This document shows, piece by piece, positions 26,573-36,047 of a stretch of 64,000 nt of DNA. Where the stretch lies: positions 1 through 64,000 of the forward strand of contig JBPOEZ010000008.1 of NCBI GenBank assembly GCA_051252005.1, read 5' to 3'. Positions within the stretch are counted from its first letter, which is position 1, and the number at the start of each line of letters is the position of its first letter. This DNA is from JACOMS01 sp051252005 (GTDB lineage Bacteria; Pseudomonadota; Alphaproteobacteria; Caulobacterales; Maricaulaceae). A model generated the notes under the pieces. It was not told the origin of the DNA. It ran no database searches and was given only the letters and a program-made list of their open reading frames with translations. Made by a program: the position numbers and the translations under genes.

Positions 26573-28092
26573 TACGGGGCCTCATCTCCATTGACGCCGA
26601 CTTTCGCGCGGCAGACGCGCAGAACATCTTCGGCGCTCGTGACGCCCGCTAGAATATGTCTTGCGCCGCTTTCAAGCAGCGTCTTGCGGTCTTTGAAGGC
26701 ATAAGCCGCCATATCAACTTCGCGGGCGCCGTCATGGATCATGGCCCGCAAATGATCATCCATAATTACAATTTCATAGAGGCCAATCCGTCCAGAATAT
26801 CCAATATTATGGCAATCTGCACAGCCCGCAGATTTATAGAAAACGTCTTTGCCTTTGGCCGGAAGTCCCAAATCTTCGCGCTCCCGCACGGTTGGCGTAT
26901 AAGGTACTTTGCAGCTCTCGCAGAGGCGGCGCACAAGACGCTGCGCGGCAATCGCCGTCACCGTAGACGCAAGCAAGAACGGCTCTATGCCCATATCGCG
27001 AAGCCGCGTAATGGCAGCCACCGCAGAGTTTGTATGCACCGTAGACAGCACCAAATGCCCCGTAAGCGAGGCTTGCACAGCAATCTCGGCAGTTTCCGGG
27101 TCGCGGATTTCGCCGACCATGACTACGTCAGGGTCTTGGCGCAAAATGGCGCGCAAGCCCGCAGCAAAGCTCATACCCACGCGGTTATTCACCTGCGTTT
27201 GCCCAATGCCGTCAAGCGCATATTCTACGGGGTCTTCGACGGTGAGAATGTTGCGCGTCCCGTCATTAAGGCGGTTTAGGGCCGCGTAAAGCGTAGTCGT
27301 CTTACCTGCGCCTGTTGGGCCGGACACAAGCACAATACCGTTAGGCCGCGAAAGACCGGCCTCGAAAGCGTCAAGCTCGCTTTCCGGCAAACCAAGGTCA
27401 GACAAGTTCATGAGCGAGCTGGTTTTTTCCAAAATCCGCATAACCACCCGCTCGCCATATTGCGACGGAAGCGTAGACACGCGCACATCGACGGCGCGCT
27501 GTCCCAGATTAAGCGAAAAACGCCCATCTTGCGGCACGCGTTTCTTGGCAATATCGAGTTGAGCCATGACCTTTACACGGCTCACCAAAACCGAGGACAG
27601 CTTCGACGATAAGTTCAACATATCGCGGAGCGCGCCGTCTATCCTAAAGCGCACAGAGAGCCTATTCTCATAGGGTTCAATATGAATATCGGAGGCGCGA
27701 GTTCGGATCGCTTCTTGCAAAATTCCGTTAATAAGACGGATAACCGGCGCATCGTCTTCGCTGTCGAGAAGATCAGATGTGCGCGGGAGATTATCCGCGA
27801 GCGCATGCAAATCTTCTGGCCCGCCCAGCGCCGTTGCGGCGGTTTCGGAAAGATCACCATGCGCGTAAGTTTGCGCAAGTAGGGCGTCAAACTCTTTCAC
27901 ACTGACTTGTTCGACAGGCAACGGAATATCCACAACGCGGCGGGCTTCAAGTAAAGCCTCAAGCGATGTATCGGGTTTTCGAATAAGCACTGGCGCATCA
28001 CCGCGCACAATCGCCATGACGCCGAATTGGCGGGCAAACCCATAAGATAAGCGGGTTACGCTTATGCCCTCTATGTGCTCAGCATCGCTCAC
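26572..28092 (-). CDS. gspE: Type II secretion ATPase GspE
   Basis: A cytoplasmic hexameric ATPase (506 aa) that powers pseudopilus assembly. Walker A is GPTGAGKTTTLYAAL, the Walker B region is DPDVVMVGEIRDPETAE, and the Asp/His boxes are intact. A tetracysteine zinc site is present (CESCKVP and CADCHNIGYSGR). The N-terminal domain contacts GspL. It overlaps gspD by 4 bases and gspF by 1. Confidence 0.96.
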   Translation of the reverse strand: MSDAEHIEGISVTRLSYGFARQFGVMAIVRGDAPVLIRKPDTSLEALLEARRVVDIPLPVEQVSVKEFDALLAQTYAHGDLSETAATALGGPEDLHALADNLPRTSDLLDSEDDAPVIRLINGILQEAIRTRASDIHIEPYENRLSVRFRIDGALRDMLNLSSKLSSVLVSRVKVMAQLDIAKKRVPQDGRFSLNLGQRAVDVRVSTLPSQYGERVVMRILEKTSSLMNLSDLGLPESELDAFEAGLSRPNGIVLVSGPTGAGKTTTLYAALNRLNDGTRNILTVEDPVEYALDGIGQTQVNNRVGMSFAAGLRAILRQDPDVVMVGEIRDPETAEIAVQASLTGHLVLSTVHTNSAVAAITRLRDMGIEPFLLASTVTAIAAQRLVRRLCESCKVPYTPTVREREDLGLPAKGKDVFYKSAGCADCHNIGYSGRIGLYEIVIMDDHLRAMIHDGAREVDMAAYAFKDRKTLLESGARHILAGVTSAEDVLRVCRAKVGVNGDEAP

Positions 28093-29966
28093 GGATTATC
28101 TATAATCTCATCAAGTTTAGATATCGTCCGCCCTGACTGCTGCATATCTTGCGCGCGAATATAGTCCAAACGGCGCTGCGTAAGAGGCTTCGCATCTTCG
28201 CTATTTCTGATAATCGTGGGACGCAAAAACACCATCAGATTATTTCTCGTGCGGGATTTTCCCTTCGCTCGAAACAGCCCGCCAATGACGGGTACGTCAC
28301 CAAGCACAGGAACTTTCTCTTCGTTAAACTGCTCATCGTCTTTGATGAGACCGCCAAGGACAATGATCTCGCCATTATTGGCCAAAACGGTTGTACTGAT
28401 TTCGCGTTTATTCGTGACGAAATCAGAAGAGATAGAGCTCAGAGCACCAGCAATCGATGACACTTCCTGTTTAATCTCAAGCCGAATAACATCCCCTTCG
28501 CTAATTTGCGGTAGCACTTCTAGCTTAACCCCGACGTCTATACGCTCAAATGTTTGGAACGGGTTCGCAAGGTCAGTGCCAACACTGCTACCCGTTGTAA
28601 TCGGAATTTCTTGTCCGCCCAAAAATGTCGCCGGAACATTATCCAGTGTCGTGATAAACGGTGTCGAAAGCACATTCGAATTTTCGTCCGTTTCAATGGC
28701 GGTCAAAATCGCAGAGAAAAGCGTCGAGCCGCTTTGTCCGCCAACACCGAACGTTCCCCCTTCAAGACCCAAGACGGAATTAATAGCCGCCGTCTCAAGA
28801 CTTGTTTGTGTTGCCGAATCTAGTCCCAAACTACCGCCTGCAAGCGCGCCTGTAAGGGCTAAAGCATTGGAGGCTTGGCGTGAAAAATTCGTGCCGATAA
28901 AGGGTACAGAACTACCGTCGGCTCCGCCTAGGGCAAATTGAACGCCCAGCTCTTTGACGGCCTTATCAGAGACTTCGACGATAATGGCTTCGACAAGAAC
29001 TTGCGGACGCCTTACATCAAGCCGTCTTATGATTTGCTCAAGCGCTTGTTGCGTTTCCCCTCCGGCGCTGATGACGATTGTATTACTACCGGACTCGTAG
29101 GCAACAGCCGGAATAGGTTGCCCTTCGCGGGCATAGGTCGGCAGCAGCTTTTGCAGAAGGTCAATAACCGGCTCGCCGTCCGCAAACCGTAATGGGACAA
29201 CACTCACGGCACCTCTTGGCGTCGCTCCGCCTTCATCCATTTGTCTTAGGACTTGCTTGAGGCGCGCAAGCTCTGCGCTTTTGCCTTCGAGGATCAAGCT
29301 ATTACTTCCCGGTACAGCAATGGCTTTGAAAGACGGACGCGTCCCACCAAGGGCTTTCATAGCATCCTCTGCGTCGAGCGCCGTGATATTTGTCAGGCGC
29401 ACAGTTTCTATGACGCGGCCATCCGTATCCATCGCCGCGATGACTTCTCGCGCTTTACGCAAGTTTTCGGGAAAGTCAGTAATGACAATAACGTCTCCGC
29501 CTGGATTGGCCGTCAGAATACCCTGACTGTGCAATACGGGTTTGATCAGCTTTGCCGCTTCCGCAGCATCTGCATAAGATAGCTTAATTACCGTGGTCGC
29601 GAATTGGCCATTATAGCCAGAGTTTTTCACAAACGGCGCGTCCTGCGCTGCGCCTTGCAGCAAGGTAATTCGGTACTCTCCCGTAGCCGTGCGGACAAGC
29701 GTGTAGCCGTGAACCCGCATGACATCTTTAAAGACTTCGAAAACCTCGCCCGAGCTTAAAGACTGCTCAGAAGAAATCGTCACCTTGCCTTGCACGCGCG
29801 GATCGACAAGAAACGTCTTGCCTGTGACCATAGACACATCATCAATAAAGGCGCGAATGTCCGCTTCCTGCATCGTGATCAAATGATCCCCTTGCGCAAA
29901 AGCCGCTCCGACTGGCGTAAGTATAAGCGCCGCTAAGGCTATTCCGGTTTTTAAAATATATCTCAT
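28089..29966 (-). CDS. gspD: Type II secretion secretin GspD
   Basis: Outer-membrane secretin of 625 residues. A signal peptide ends near AAFAQ. It is followed by the N0 domain (MQEADIRAFIDDVSMVTG), three KH-like N1-N3 repeats (for example VVIVITDFPENLRKAREVI-type segments), and the secretin core with VPVLGDVPVIGGLF near residue 570. The C-terminal S-domain is short, about 30 residues. It overlaps gspC and gspE by 4 bases each. Confidence 0.95.
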   Translation of the reverse strand: MRYILKTGIALAALILTPVGAAFAQGDHLITMQEADIRAFIDDVSMVTGKTFLVDPRVQGKVTISSEQSLSSGEVFEVFKDVMRVHGYTLVRTATGEYRITLLQGAAQDAPFVKNSGYNGQFATTVIKLSYADAAEAAKLIKPVLHSQGILTANPGGDVIVITDFPENLRKAREVIAAMDTDGRVIETVRLTNITALDAEDAMKALGGTRPSFKAIAVPGSNSLILEGKSAELARLKQVLRQMDEGGATPRGAVSVVPLRFADGEPVIDLLQKLLPTYAREGQPIPAVAYESGSNTIVISAGGETQQALEQIIRRLDVRRPQVLVEAIIVEVSDKAVKELGVQFALGGADGSSVPFIGTNFSRQASNALALTGALAGGSLGLDSATQTSLETAAINSVLGLEGGTFGVGGQSGSTLFSAILTAIETDENSNVLSTPFITTLDNVPATFLGGQEIPITTGSSVGTDLANPFQTFERIDVGVKLEVLPQISEGDVIRLEIKQEVSSIAGALSSISSDFVTNKREISTTVLANNGEIIVLGGLIKDDEQFNEEKVPVLGDVPVIGGLFRAKGKSRTRNNLMVFLRPTIIRNSEDAKPLTQRRLDYIRAQDMQQSGRTISKLDEIIDNP

Positions 29967-30745
29967 TGCGACCCTATCGTCAGTGTCAGAGGCGCGCCGT
30001 TTCGCAAGATGGAAACACGCGTAGCTTTTTGCCCGTTAGTAATAATACGCCGAATATTCGGCCGTCCATTCGTTAAATTTTCGTCGCCAATACGCACTAA
30101 CACATCGCCGTCCTGCAATCCGTAATCAGCCAAATTAACCGCGCCGCCCCTTGCCTTAATCCGGAATCCTTTTGTTTCGCCGCCGTCTGCCACGCGCTCT
30201 ATTTTCACAGAAGACATCAAGGTAGAAACGGACACTGAGGTGGTTTTTGGTGCAGCCGCGAGGGTTATTTTATTCTCTCGCTCAAACGTTAAACGTTCAA
30301 GCCGCCCGTTTAGAGACAAAACGATGTAACCTGGCGCAACCGATTGCAGAGTGACGCCCGTAATTATCTCATCATCAATATGATAAACGGCCTGTTTGTT
30401 ATCCGGTGTTTTGAGAAAGGCGGAGCCGTCTGGCCCTGCGCGGAGTCCTGTCAAGGTTAGGTTAAGCGTAGTCTCCGGCGCGTCTTCGCCGGTATTTTCC
30501 GGAACAGGCAGACCGCTTGCCACGCGGTGAAACGGGTCAAAATTTAGCGAAAATGTTTGGCCGCTTTGCTGGGCCGTTATGGCCGCAGGCAGTACAACCT
30601 CTTCAGCATCGCCCCAAAGGCTTTCAGGCGACACAAAGCCAAGCACGGCGCGCACAAGTAAAAATGCAACAAATAGGCCCAGCGCGAGTTCTGCGAACAG
30701 AATAACGCGGCTCAGCACAGATGCATTTTCATGGGATTTGACCAT
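29963..30745 (-). CDS. gspC: Type II secretion protein GspC
   Basis: An inner-membrane protein that connects the platform to GspD. It has one N-terminal helix (about residues 12-38), an HR domain in the middle, and a C-terminal PDZ domain (NLADYGLQDGDVLVRIGDE). The ATG at 30745 is preferred because AGGTGAAGG precedes it; two in-frame GTG codons (30751, 30757) are alternatives. It is the first gene of the gsp operon. Its 184-base upstream region contains a GGGCT/AGCCC stem but no clear promoter. Confidence 0.88.
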   Translation of the reverse strand: MVKSHENASVLSRVILFAELALGLFVAFLLVRAVLGFVSPESLWGDAEEVVLPAAITAQQSGQTFSLNFDPFHRVASGLPVPENTGEDAPETTLNLTLTGLRAGPDGSAFLKTPDNKQAVYHIDDEIITGVTLQSVAPGYIVLSLNGRLERLTFERENKITLAAAPKTTSVSVSTLMSSVKIERVADGGETKGFRIKARGGAVNLADYGLQDGDVLVRIGDENLTNGRPNIRRIITNGQKATRVSILRNGAPLTLTIGSQ

Positions 30746-30929
30746 CTTCACCTTCACCTAAGCGTCATGGGCTTCTCAAAAAGCCGAGCCCTTGTTTACA
30801 CCCATAGATTTCATTCTTATTAGAATGGTCTTTGACCTGCGGCAACACGGCATTCTTGTCAAACTCTTAGCGCTGTCGTTACAATAAATTCACACAGAAA
30901 AAGGCGGGGTTATTATAAGGGCTTCCAGC

Positions 30930-31394
30930 TTATGTCACTTTTAGCTTCACGAGCGTTTCATGCAGTGTTTGCAAAAATTGAGATCGGTCGCGTGCTGTAA
31001 AAGGCGGCGGTCCGCCAATATTTTCACTTGTCGCTCCGGCCCGCAGGTCGGCCATAATCGTGCGCGTTGCAATGGCCGCGCCAATAGAATTTTCCGTGAA
31101 CTCCTTACCGTTAGAGCCTATGGCTTTCGCGCCAGCTTTAAGGCAGCGGTCGGCAAGTAAAATGTCGGCTGTGATAACAACCACGCCCGCTTTGGCCCGC
31201 TCAGCGATGTAATCATCTGCGGCGTCAAAACTATCAGAAACGATAATTCGCTTAATTAAATCATGCGGCGGAATACGGATAAACGCATTAGCAACAACGG
31301 TCACAGGCACAGCGTGACGCAAAGCGACCTTATAGGTTTCTTCACGGACAGGACACGCATCGGCGTCAATAAATATATGAAAAGCAGACATCAT
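30930..31394 (-). CDS. yaiI: YaiI/YqxD family protein
   Basis: A 154-residue protein of the UPF0178/DUF188 family, a PIN-like fold of unknown function. The signature HIFIDADACPVREETYK is at the N-terminus, followed by VSDSFDAADDYIAERAK and the VITADILLADRCL segment. It starts 7 bases after the sirtuin gene and is probably co-transcribed with it. Confidence 0.92.
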   Translation of the reverse strand: MMSAFHIFIDADACPVREETYKVALRHAVPVTVVANAFIRIPPHDLIKRIIVSDSFDAADDYIAERAKAGVVVITADILLADRCLKAGAKAIGSNGKEFTENSIGAAIATRTIMADLRAGATSENIGGPPPFTARDRSQFLQTLHETLVKLKVT

Positions 31395-31401
31395 GTCGCC
31401 T

Positions 31402-32244
31402 CTATGCTTTTAAGACTTTGTCTACCCACTTTGAAACAATTTCACCAGCTTTGCCAAGCCGCGATTTATGAAAATAGCGAGAGCCTTCAGACCGCTCAAG
31501 GTTAAGCTCCAAAGTCTGCTTTCCAATCGTTCTCGCCATTTGCACAAACCCCGCCGCCGGATACACGGCTCCGCTTGTACCTATCGATACAAAGAGATCG
31601 CACGACACAATCGCCTGCTCTATAGTTGTCATGAAATAAGGCATCTCGCCAAACCAAACAATATCAGGGCGCGGACCATCAATAGCGCTACATTTTTGGC
31701 AAGCCATGCCAATATAACTATCCTCACCCTTACGCCACCTTTGGCCACACGCTGAGCACAGTAAAGACATAAGCTCACCATGCATGTGAATGACGGCTTT
31801 CGATCCGCCGCGTTCGTGCAGATCATCAACATTTTGGGTAATGAGTGTGAGGTAACCGCCCTTAGCGAGCATACCTGCTTCAAGCTTGGCTAGCGCAATG
31901 TGTGCTGCGTTAGGTTCTGCGCCGATAAGGGCTGCGCGCCTTAAATTATAAAATTCGTGGACTAAAGCAGGATTGCGGCGAAAGCCTTCTGGGCTCGCCA
32001 CATCCTCAACTTTATGATCTTCCCACAAACCACCCGTATCACGGAAGGTCTTTATACCGCTTTCAGCAGATATGCCTGCGCCCGTTAGGACAACGATATT
32101 GCGAGCAGGCTTTACCAGTTTAGCGGCAGCCCTGTGGGCGATGCTGCGGATGACGCGGCGTGCTACAAACGACTTGCTGACGAGGCTGAGGCGCAGGCCG
32201 GCCATTACAACATCCGATAGCAGGGCCTTTCCAAACGCCGCCAT
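31402..32244 (-). CDS. Sir2 family NAD-dependent protein deacylase
   Basis: NAD-dependent sirtuin acting on acylated lysines. The NAD site is visible as VVLTGAGISAESGIKTFR, then TQNVDDLHERGG, the catalytic His in IHMHGEL, two CxxC zinc pairs (CSACG and CQKC), and PDIVWFGEMPY. The core begins at about residue 45. The N-terminal 45 residues (from ATG 32244, or from ATG 32205 at residue 14) are unconserved and overlap the end of the small secreted protein gene in another frame. No other ATG, GTG or TTG fits closer to the core, so an overlap of at least 86 bases seems real. Confidence 0.88.
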   Translation of the reverse strand: MAAFGKALLSDVVMAGLRLSLVSKSFVARRVIRSIAHRAAAKLVKPARNIVVLTGAGISAESGIKTFRDTGGLWEDHKVEDVASPEGFRRNPALVHEFYNLRRAALIGAEPNAAHIALAKLEAGMLAKGGYLTLITQNVDDLHERGGSKAVIHMHGELMSLLCSACGQRWRKGEDSYIGMACQKCSAIDGPRPDIVWFGEMPYFMTTIEQAIVSCDLFVSIGTSGAVYPAAGFVQMARTIGKQTLELNLERSEGSRYFHKSRLGKAGEIVSKWVDKVLKA

Positions 32245-32533
32245 TCACGTTTTCTGTGATGACTTTACCGCCATAAACCGGCACAGGGACATGATGAATG
32301 ATGTGCGTAACAACAGGTTTCACGACAGGCTTTTGATAACGAATATGCTTCACTTTAGTCGGCACGTTATAATACTCAGGCACGATCTTTTCTTGCACGC
32401 GTTTCGGTGGACAAAGAGAGCCATTTGCCGTGCGACATGTATTTGTTGCCGAGCTTGACCCTGCGGATGCAACGGCCGGAACCATCATAAGGCTCCCAAC
32501 AAAAGCTACGGTGACTAATGTTCCTAATTTCAT
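32120..32533 (-). CDS. Small secreted protein, unknown
   Basis: A 137-residue protein with a good signal peptide ending near AVASAG and a strong AGGGAGTG five bases before the ATG, so probably translated and exported. The mature part is rich in Val, Pro, His and Cys (KPVVTHIIHHVPVPVYGGK; GCCNGRPAPQ). No family is recognised. Its last 30-40 codons overlap the sirtuin gene in another frame. Confidence 0.6.
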   Translation of the reverse strand: MKLGTLVTVAFVGSLMMVPAVASAGSSSATNTCRTANGSLCPPKRVQEKIVPEYYNVPTKVKHIRYQKPVVKPVVTHIIHHVPVPVYGGKVITENVNGGVWKGPAIGCCNGRPAPQPRQQVVCSTPRHPQHRPQGCR

Positions 32534-32754
32534 GCTTCACTCCCTGAAAGCTGCACCCCAATTTGCCAATCACGCTATCGGGGTCTCTTCAAAAATTTAT
32601 AGTTAATAAATTGTAAACGCACAAGAGCTTTGCGCATAATACATTGTTTTTATACCTGTTTTCATATATTTTATGGATTATATTTTCAGAGCCGCTCACG
32701 CCAAAGACGAATAAATCTAACCTTAAGGGAAACTTAAATTATGTTTCTTGCATC
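32534..32754. promoter_or_regulatory. Divergent intergenic region with CtrA-like sites
   Basis: TTAA-GGGAAAC-TTAA at 32723-32737 matches the full CtrA consensus (TTAA, seven bases, TTAA) and lies 17 bases before the start of the phosphatase gene. A second, one-mismatch version (TTAA-TAAATTG-TAAA) is at 32603-32617, nearer the secreted-protein gene. CtrA is the master cell-cycle response regulator of Caulobacter-type bacteria; binding here is an inference. Confidence 0.5.
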
Positions 32755-33225
32755 ATGAGAATATTATTTGTTTGCCTTGGAAACATCTGCCGTTCACCGA
32801 CCGCAGAAGCCGTGCTCAAAGCCCGCCTTAAGCAAGAAGGACTAACGGCGAGCCTAGATAGCGCGGGAACAGACGCATGGCATAAAGGCGAATCGCCAGA
32901 TCCAAGGGCGCGCGCGACCGGAGAAAAACGCGGCTATAGTTTCGCAGGACAAAGCGCCCGAAAAATCAAGGCTCAAGACTTCGCCGAATTTGACCACATC
33001 ATAGCGATGGACAAATCAAACCTATCTGATCTCCACGCGCAATGCCCCAAAGAGTACACCGCAAAACTCCGCCTCTTTCTCGATTTCACCGAGACCCACA
33101 AAGGCGAGGATGTTCCCGATCCTTATTACGGCGGCCTCGGCGGTTTTGACCACGTTGTCGACCTCATTGAAGAGGCCAGCGACGGCTTGATCAAATACCT
33201 CACGGGAAACATCAATATTCAATGA
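32755..33225 (+). CDS. Low-molecular-weight protein tyrosine phosphatase
   Basis: A 156-residue LMW-PTP. The P-loop VCLGNICRSP (C-x5-R) opens the protein, and the acid loop DPYYGG is near residue 123, so it should be active. Family members dephosphorylate protein tyrosines, often tyrosine kinases of capsule synthesis, or phosphoarginine. The ATG at 32755 is chosen because the conserved domain begins immediately; an upstream in-frame start would add 37 unlikely residues. A CtrA-like site just upstream suggests cell-cycle control. Confidence 0.92.
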   Translation: MRILFVCLGNICRSPTAEAVLKARLKQEGLTASLDSAGTDAWHKGESPDPRARATGEKRGYSFAGQSARKIKAQDFAEFDHIIAMDKSNLSDLHAQCPKEYTAKLRLFLDFTETHKGEDVPDPYYGGLGGFDHVVDLIEEASDGLIKYLTGNINIQ

Positions 33226-33280
33226 GAATATTATGTAATTTTAATGCATTTCTTTGCCCCATGCCTTTATAAGGCAAAGC

Positions 33281-35947
33281 ATGGCTCGCTTCGAGAATAC
33301 TGACCCGCTACTAAAGCGCACTCGGCAACTTACGCTGCGGGCGCAAGTGCGCCTATACTGGGAGGCCTACGCCCCCATTTTTGCCGCACCAGCCATTGCC
33401 ATTGGGCTTTTCCTCTCCTTTGCTTTTTTCGGATTTTGGGAACGCTTTGGCGACCCTTGGCGTAGTATCGCTATTATCATCACGCTTTATGTGGTTATCA
33501 AAGCCGCTCTTGCCGCGCGCACAATTCGCCGCCCCAGCCGTTCAGACGCACGGCGGCGCGTAGAACGCGATTCCGGCGCAAAACATCGCCCGCTAGACAC
33601 ACTTGATGACAGACCTGCGATTAGCGCGGACTTGTGGCCCGCTCATATTGTGGCCGCTCGCGACGCCGCCGCATTATTGGGACCGCCGCTTCCCAGAGCC
33701 GTTTTAGCCCCTCGCGATCCTTATTATTTTCGTTTTCTCCTGCCCGTTATTGCGGGGCTAGCCATGATGGTAGGGTACGGGGATAATATGGAGCGCTTCA
33801 AACGCGCCATGACCCCAGTTTGGCAGCAAGGCATTTCGCCAAAAAATATATCGTTTGAAGCGTGGGTTACGCCGCCCGCCTATACGGGTCGTCCGCCTAT
33901 CTATTTCAAAGACCGCCGCAATGTGGACATCCCTGCTGGGTCTGAACTCGTAGCCCGTATTTCCGGCGCGCCTAATGCTACGCGGCTTAAGCTCTCAAGT
34001 CAGGGGCGCGCGCGTTACCTACCTCTCACACGGCTCGGCCCGAAAAGCTTCGAAACCCGCGCAATTGTCACACAAGACAGCACAGCCCGCTGGCGTGTTG
34101 GCACGCTAAAGAAAAGCTGGGCTCTGAACGCGGTGCCTGACCGCCCGCCCGTACTAAATTTTAAGATCAATCCACGTCCCGACAAAAGAGATCGCCTCGC
34201 CTTTACCTATTCTTTCGAAGATGATTACGGCGTTGAGGCCCTAACCCTTAGACTACGGCTTTTAACCGATGATCCGCAAAGCCAAGACGATCGCGCAGAC
34301 ATCACAGTTCCTCTGTCCGGTCGCTCTGTCCGCGAAGCTGATTTTGACAAAGCCGCATTGGATTTAACGAAACACCGCTGGGCGGGAAAGAAAGTCTCGG
34401 CGAGGCTCATAGCCAAAGACGGGCTTGGGCAACAGGCAGAAACGGCTGATGTTTATTTCACGGTGCCGGATAAAATCTTCGTGGAGCCTATGGCCAAAGC
34501 GATTGTCGAGCACCGTTCTCTTATTCTGGCCGGACAAACTGAATATGCGCCCTTGCCAAAACTTACAAAGCGGAATGTGTCCGCGCAGCCCCGCTTCGAC
34601 ACGCGCCAAACCGATCATAGGCTTGGCCGCGCCGCGCCGTCCGTACAGCGCGCTGCACTCCTCATAGATGCCATCACTGATGCCCCGTCAGGATTATTCG
34701 AAGATCCAGCGATCTATTTAGGGCTTCGCAACGTGCTTAGCCGAATGCGATACGCCCATGATCTGGACGGGCTTTCCGGCATCCCCGAAGACCTTTGGCG
34801 GATTGCCATACGCGCCGAGTTTGGCATTTTAGGAACGGCGCTTGAGGAAATGCGCGAAGCCCAACAAGCCCTGCGCGACGGCATAGCGCGAAGAGCCCCG
34901 CAGCGCGAAGTCGATACCTTATTTAGCCGTTATAATGAAGCCGTTGACCGCTACATGGAAGAGCTACGCCGCAAAGCCGCCGAAGACGGCAATGTTGCCG
35001 ACCCGCAAAATGGCGGCGGAGACGCGCGAAACACAGACGAAATTCAAGAACTTATGGACGCCATTGAAGAAGCCAACCGCATTGGCGATACGGAAGGTGC
35101 GCGCCGAGCTTTGGCGCAGCTCGCCGAACTGTTGGAAAACATGCAGATACAGCTTAGTGCCAGCGCAGGCGGGAGCGGCGACGGGGAACCTATGGAAGGC
35201 GAAATGTCCGAAGAGATGAAGAAATCCCTCGAAGACATGGCCGACCTTTTAGGCGAACAGCGCAAACTTAAAGACGAAACGGAGCAGGCCGATCGCCGCG
35301 AGCGCCAGTCGGGCAATCAGCCGTCTGGAAGCGGCGGCGAAGACGGGCAAGAACAATCTGGACCCGAGGGCGACGACGGGCAAACACCTCAGCAGCTCGC
35401 AGAGCGCCAAGGCACACTCGAAGACGCGCTTGAGGCCCTTAGCAACACTCTCCCTGAACCCGGCGGCGACACACCGGGCGGCACGCCAAGCGAAGACGGC
35501 ACAAAGCCTGGCGGCGGCGGAGAGAAAGACGGCGAGGATAATGCAGGCGCAGGCACTGAAAACGGACAAGACCCCGGCGAGGCGCTTGCCGATGCAAGAC
35601 GGGCCATGGAACGCAGCGAAAACGCGCTTCAAGGCGGCGATCTTGAAGCCGCAGCGCGCGCGCAATCTGATGCTATCGCCGCCCTTCGCCGCGCGGGACA
35701 AGGTCTTGCCGAACAGGCTGGACGCAGCAATCCGGACGGAACCCAATCTGCAACTGGAGAAAATTCCGATCCTCTGGGCCGTCTTAATGAGGGCGAAGAG
35801 GATATGAATTCAGAAGCAGACATTGATCCCCGTGACAATGCCACGCGCTCCCGCGAGCTTCTCGAAGAGCTTCGCCGCCGCGCCTCAGAACAAGAGCGCG
35901 AAGAACAAGAGCGGCAATATTTGGAAAGACTGCTCAAGCGGTTTTGA
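33281..35947 (+). CDS. TIGR02302-type membrane protein (DUF4175)
   Basis: A large alphaproteobacterial membrane protein of 888 residues. Three hydrophobic helices are near the N-terminus (around residues 32-52, 66-84 and 150-168). A long periplasmic or cytoplasmic region with Ig-like sequence follows (YSFEDDYGVEALTLRL). The last 350 residues are low-complexity, rich in Gly, Glu, Asp, Gln and Arg, and ending in a coiled coil (LLEELRRRASEQERE). The function is unknown. The ATG at 33281 was preferred over 33254 because the conserved start MARFENTDPLLKR fits the family. Confidence 0.85.
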   Translation: MARFENTDPLLKRTRQLTLRAQVRLYWEAYAPIFAAPAIAIGLFLSFAFFGFWERFGDPWRSIAIIITLYVVIKAALAARTIRRPSRSDARRRVERDSGAKHRPLDTLDDRPAISADLWPAHIVAARDAAALLGPPLPRAVLAPRDPYYFRFLLPVIAGLAMMVGYGDNMERFKRAMTPVWQQGISPKNISFEAWVTPPAYTGRPPIYFKDRRNVDIPAGSELVARISGAPNATRLKLSSQGRARYLPLTRLGPKSFETRAIVTQDSTARWRVGTLKKSWALNAVPDRPPVLNFKINPRPDKRDRLAFTYSFEDDYGVEALTLRLRLLTDDPQSQDDRADITVPLSGRSVREADFDKAALDLTKHRWAGKKVSARLIAKDGLGQQAETADVYFTVPDKIFVEPMAKAIVEHRSLILAGQTEYAPLPKLTKRNVSAQPRFDTRQTDHRLGRAAPSVQRAALLIDAITDAPSGLFEDPAIYLGLRNVLSRMRYAHDLDGLSGIPEDLWRIAIRAEFGILGTALEEMREAQQALRDGIARRAPQREVDTLFSRYNEAVDRYMEELRRKAAEDGNVADPQNGGGDARNTDEIQELMDAIEEANRIGDTEGARRALAQLAELLENMQIQLSASAGGSGDGEPMEGEMSEEMKKSLEDMADLLGEQRKLKDETEQADRRERQSGNQPSGSGGEDGQEQSGPEGDDGQTPQQLAERQGTLEDALEALSNTLPEPGGDTPGGTPSEDGTKPGGGGEKDGEDNAGAGTENGQDPGEALADARRAMERSENALQGGDLEAAARAQSDAIAALRRAGQGLAEQAGRSNPDGTQSATGENSDPLGRLNEGEEDMNSEADIDPRDNATRSRELLEELRRRASEQEREEQERQYLERLLKRF

Positions 35948-35948
35948 C

Positions 35949-35957
35949 GGGGGGGGG
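35949..35957. repeat. Homopolymer of nine G
   Basis: Nine consecutive G directly after the TIGR02302 gene's stop codon (TGA at 35945-35947). It is intergenic, so length change would not alter a reading frame. Confidence 0.9.
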
Positions 35958-36047
35958 CCGCACCGCAGTGGCAAGCACCGTTCGCCACCTTTATAAGATC
36001 AATCGTGTGGTCTATGGGCTTCTCTATTCCCTTAGAATAACGGAGAC

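Noticed and set aside
19303..30745. Type IV pilus instead of type II secretion
   Set aside because: GspC, GspL, GspM, GspN and GspK are present and the ATPase carries the GspE zinc motif; there is no pilT or pilMNOPQ.
35249..35746. Minus-strand open frame (165 codons) opposite the TIGR02302 gene
   Set aside because: It is produced by the biased Gly/Glu/Gln-rich codons of the real gene; its Arg/Ala/Leu-rich translation has no family-like features.
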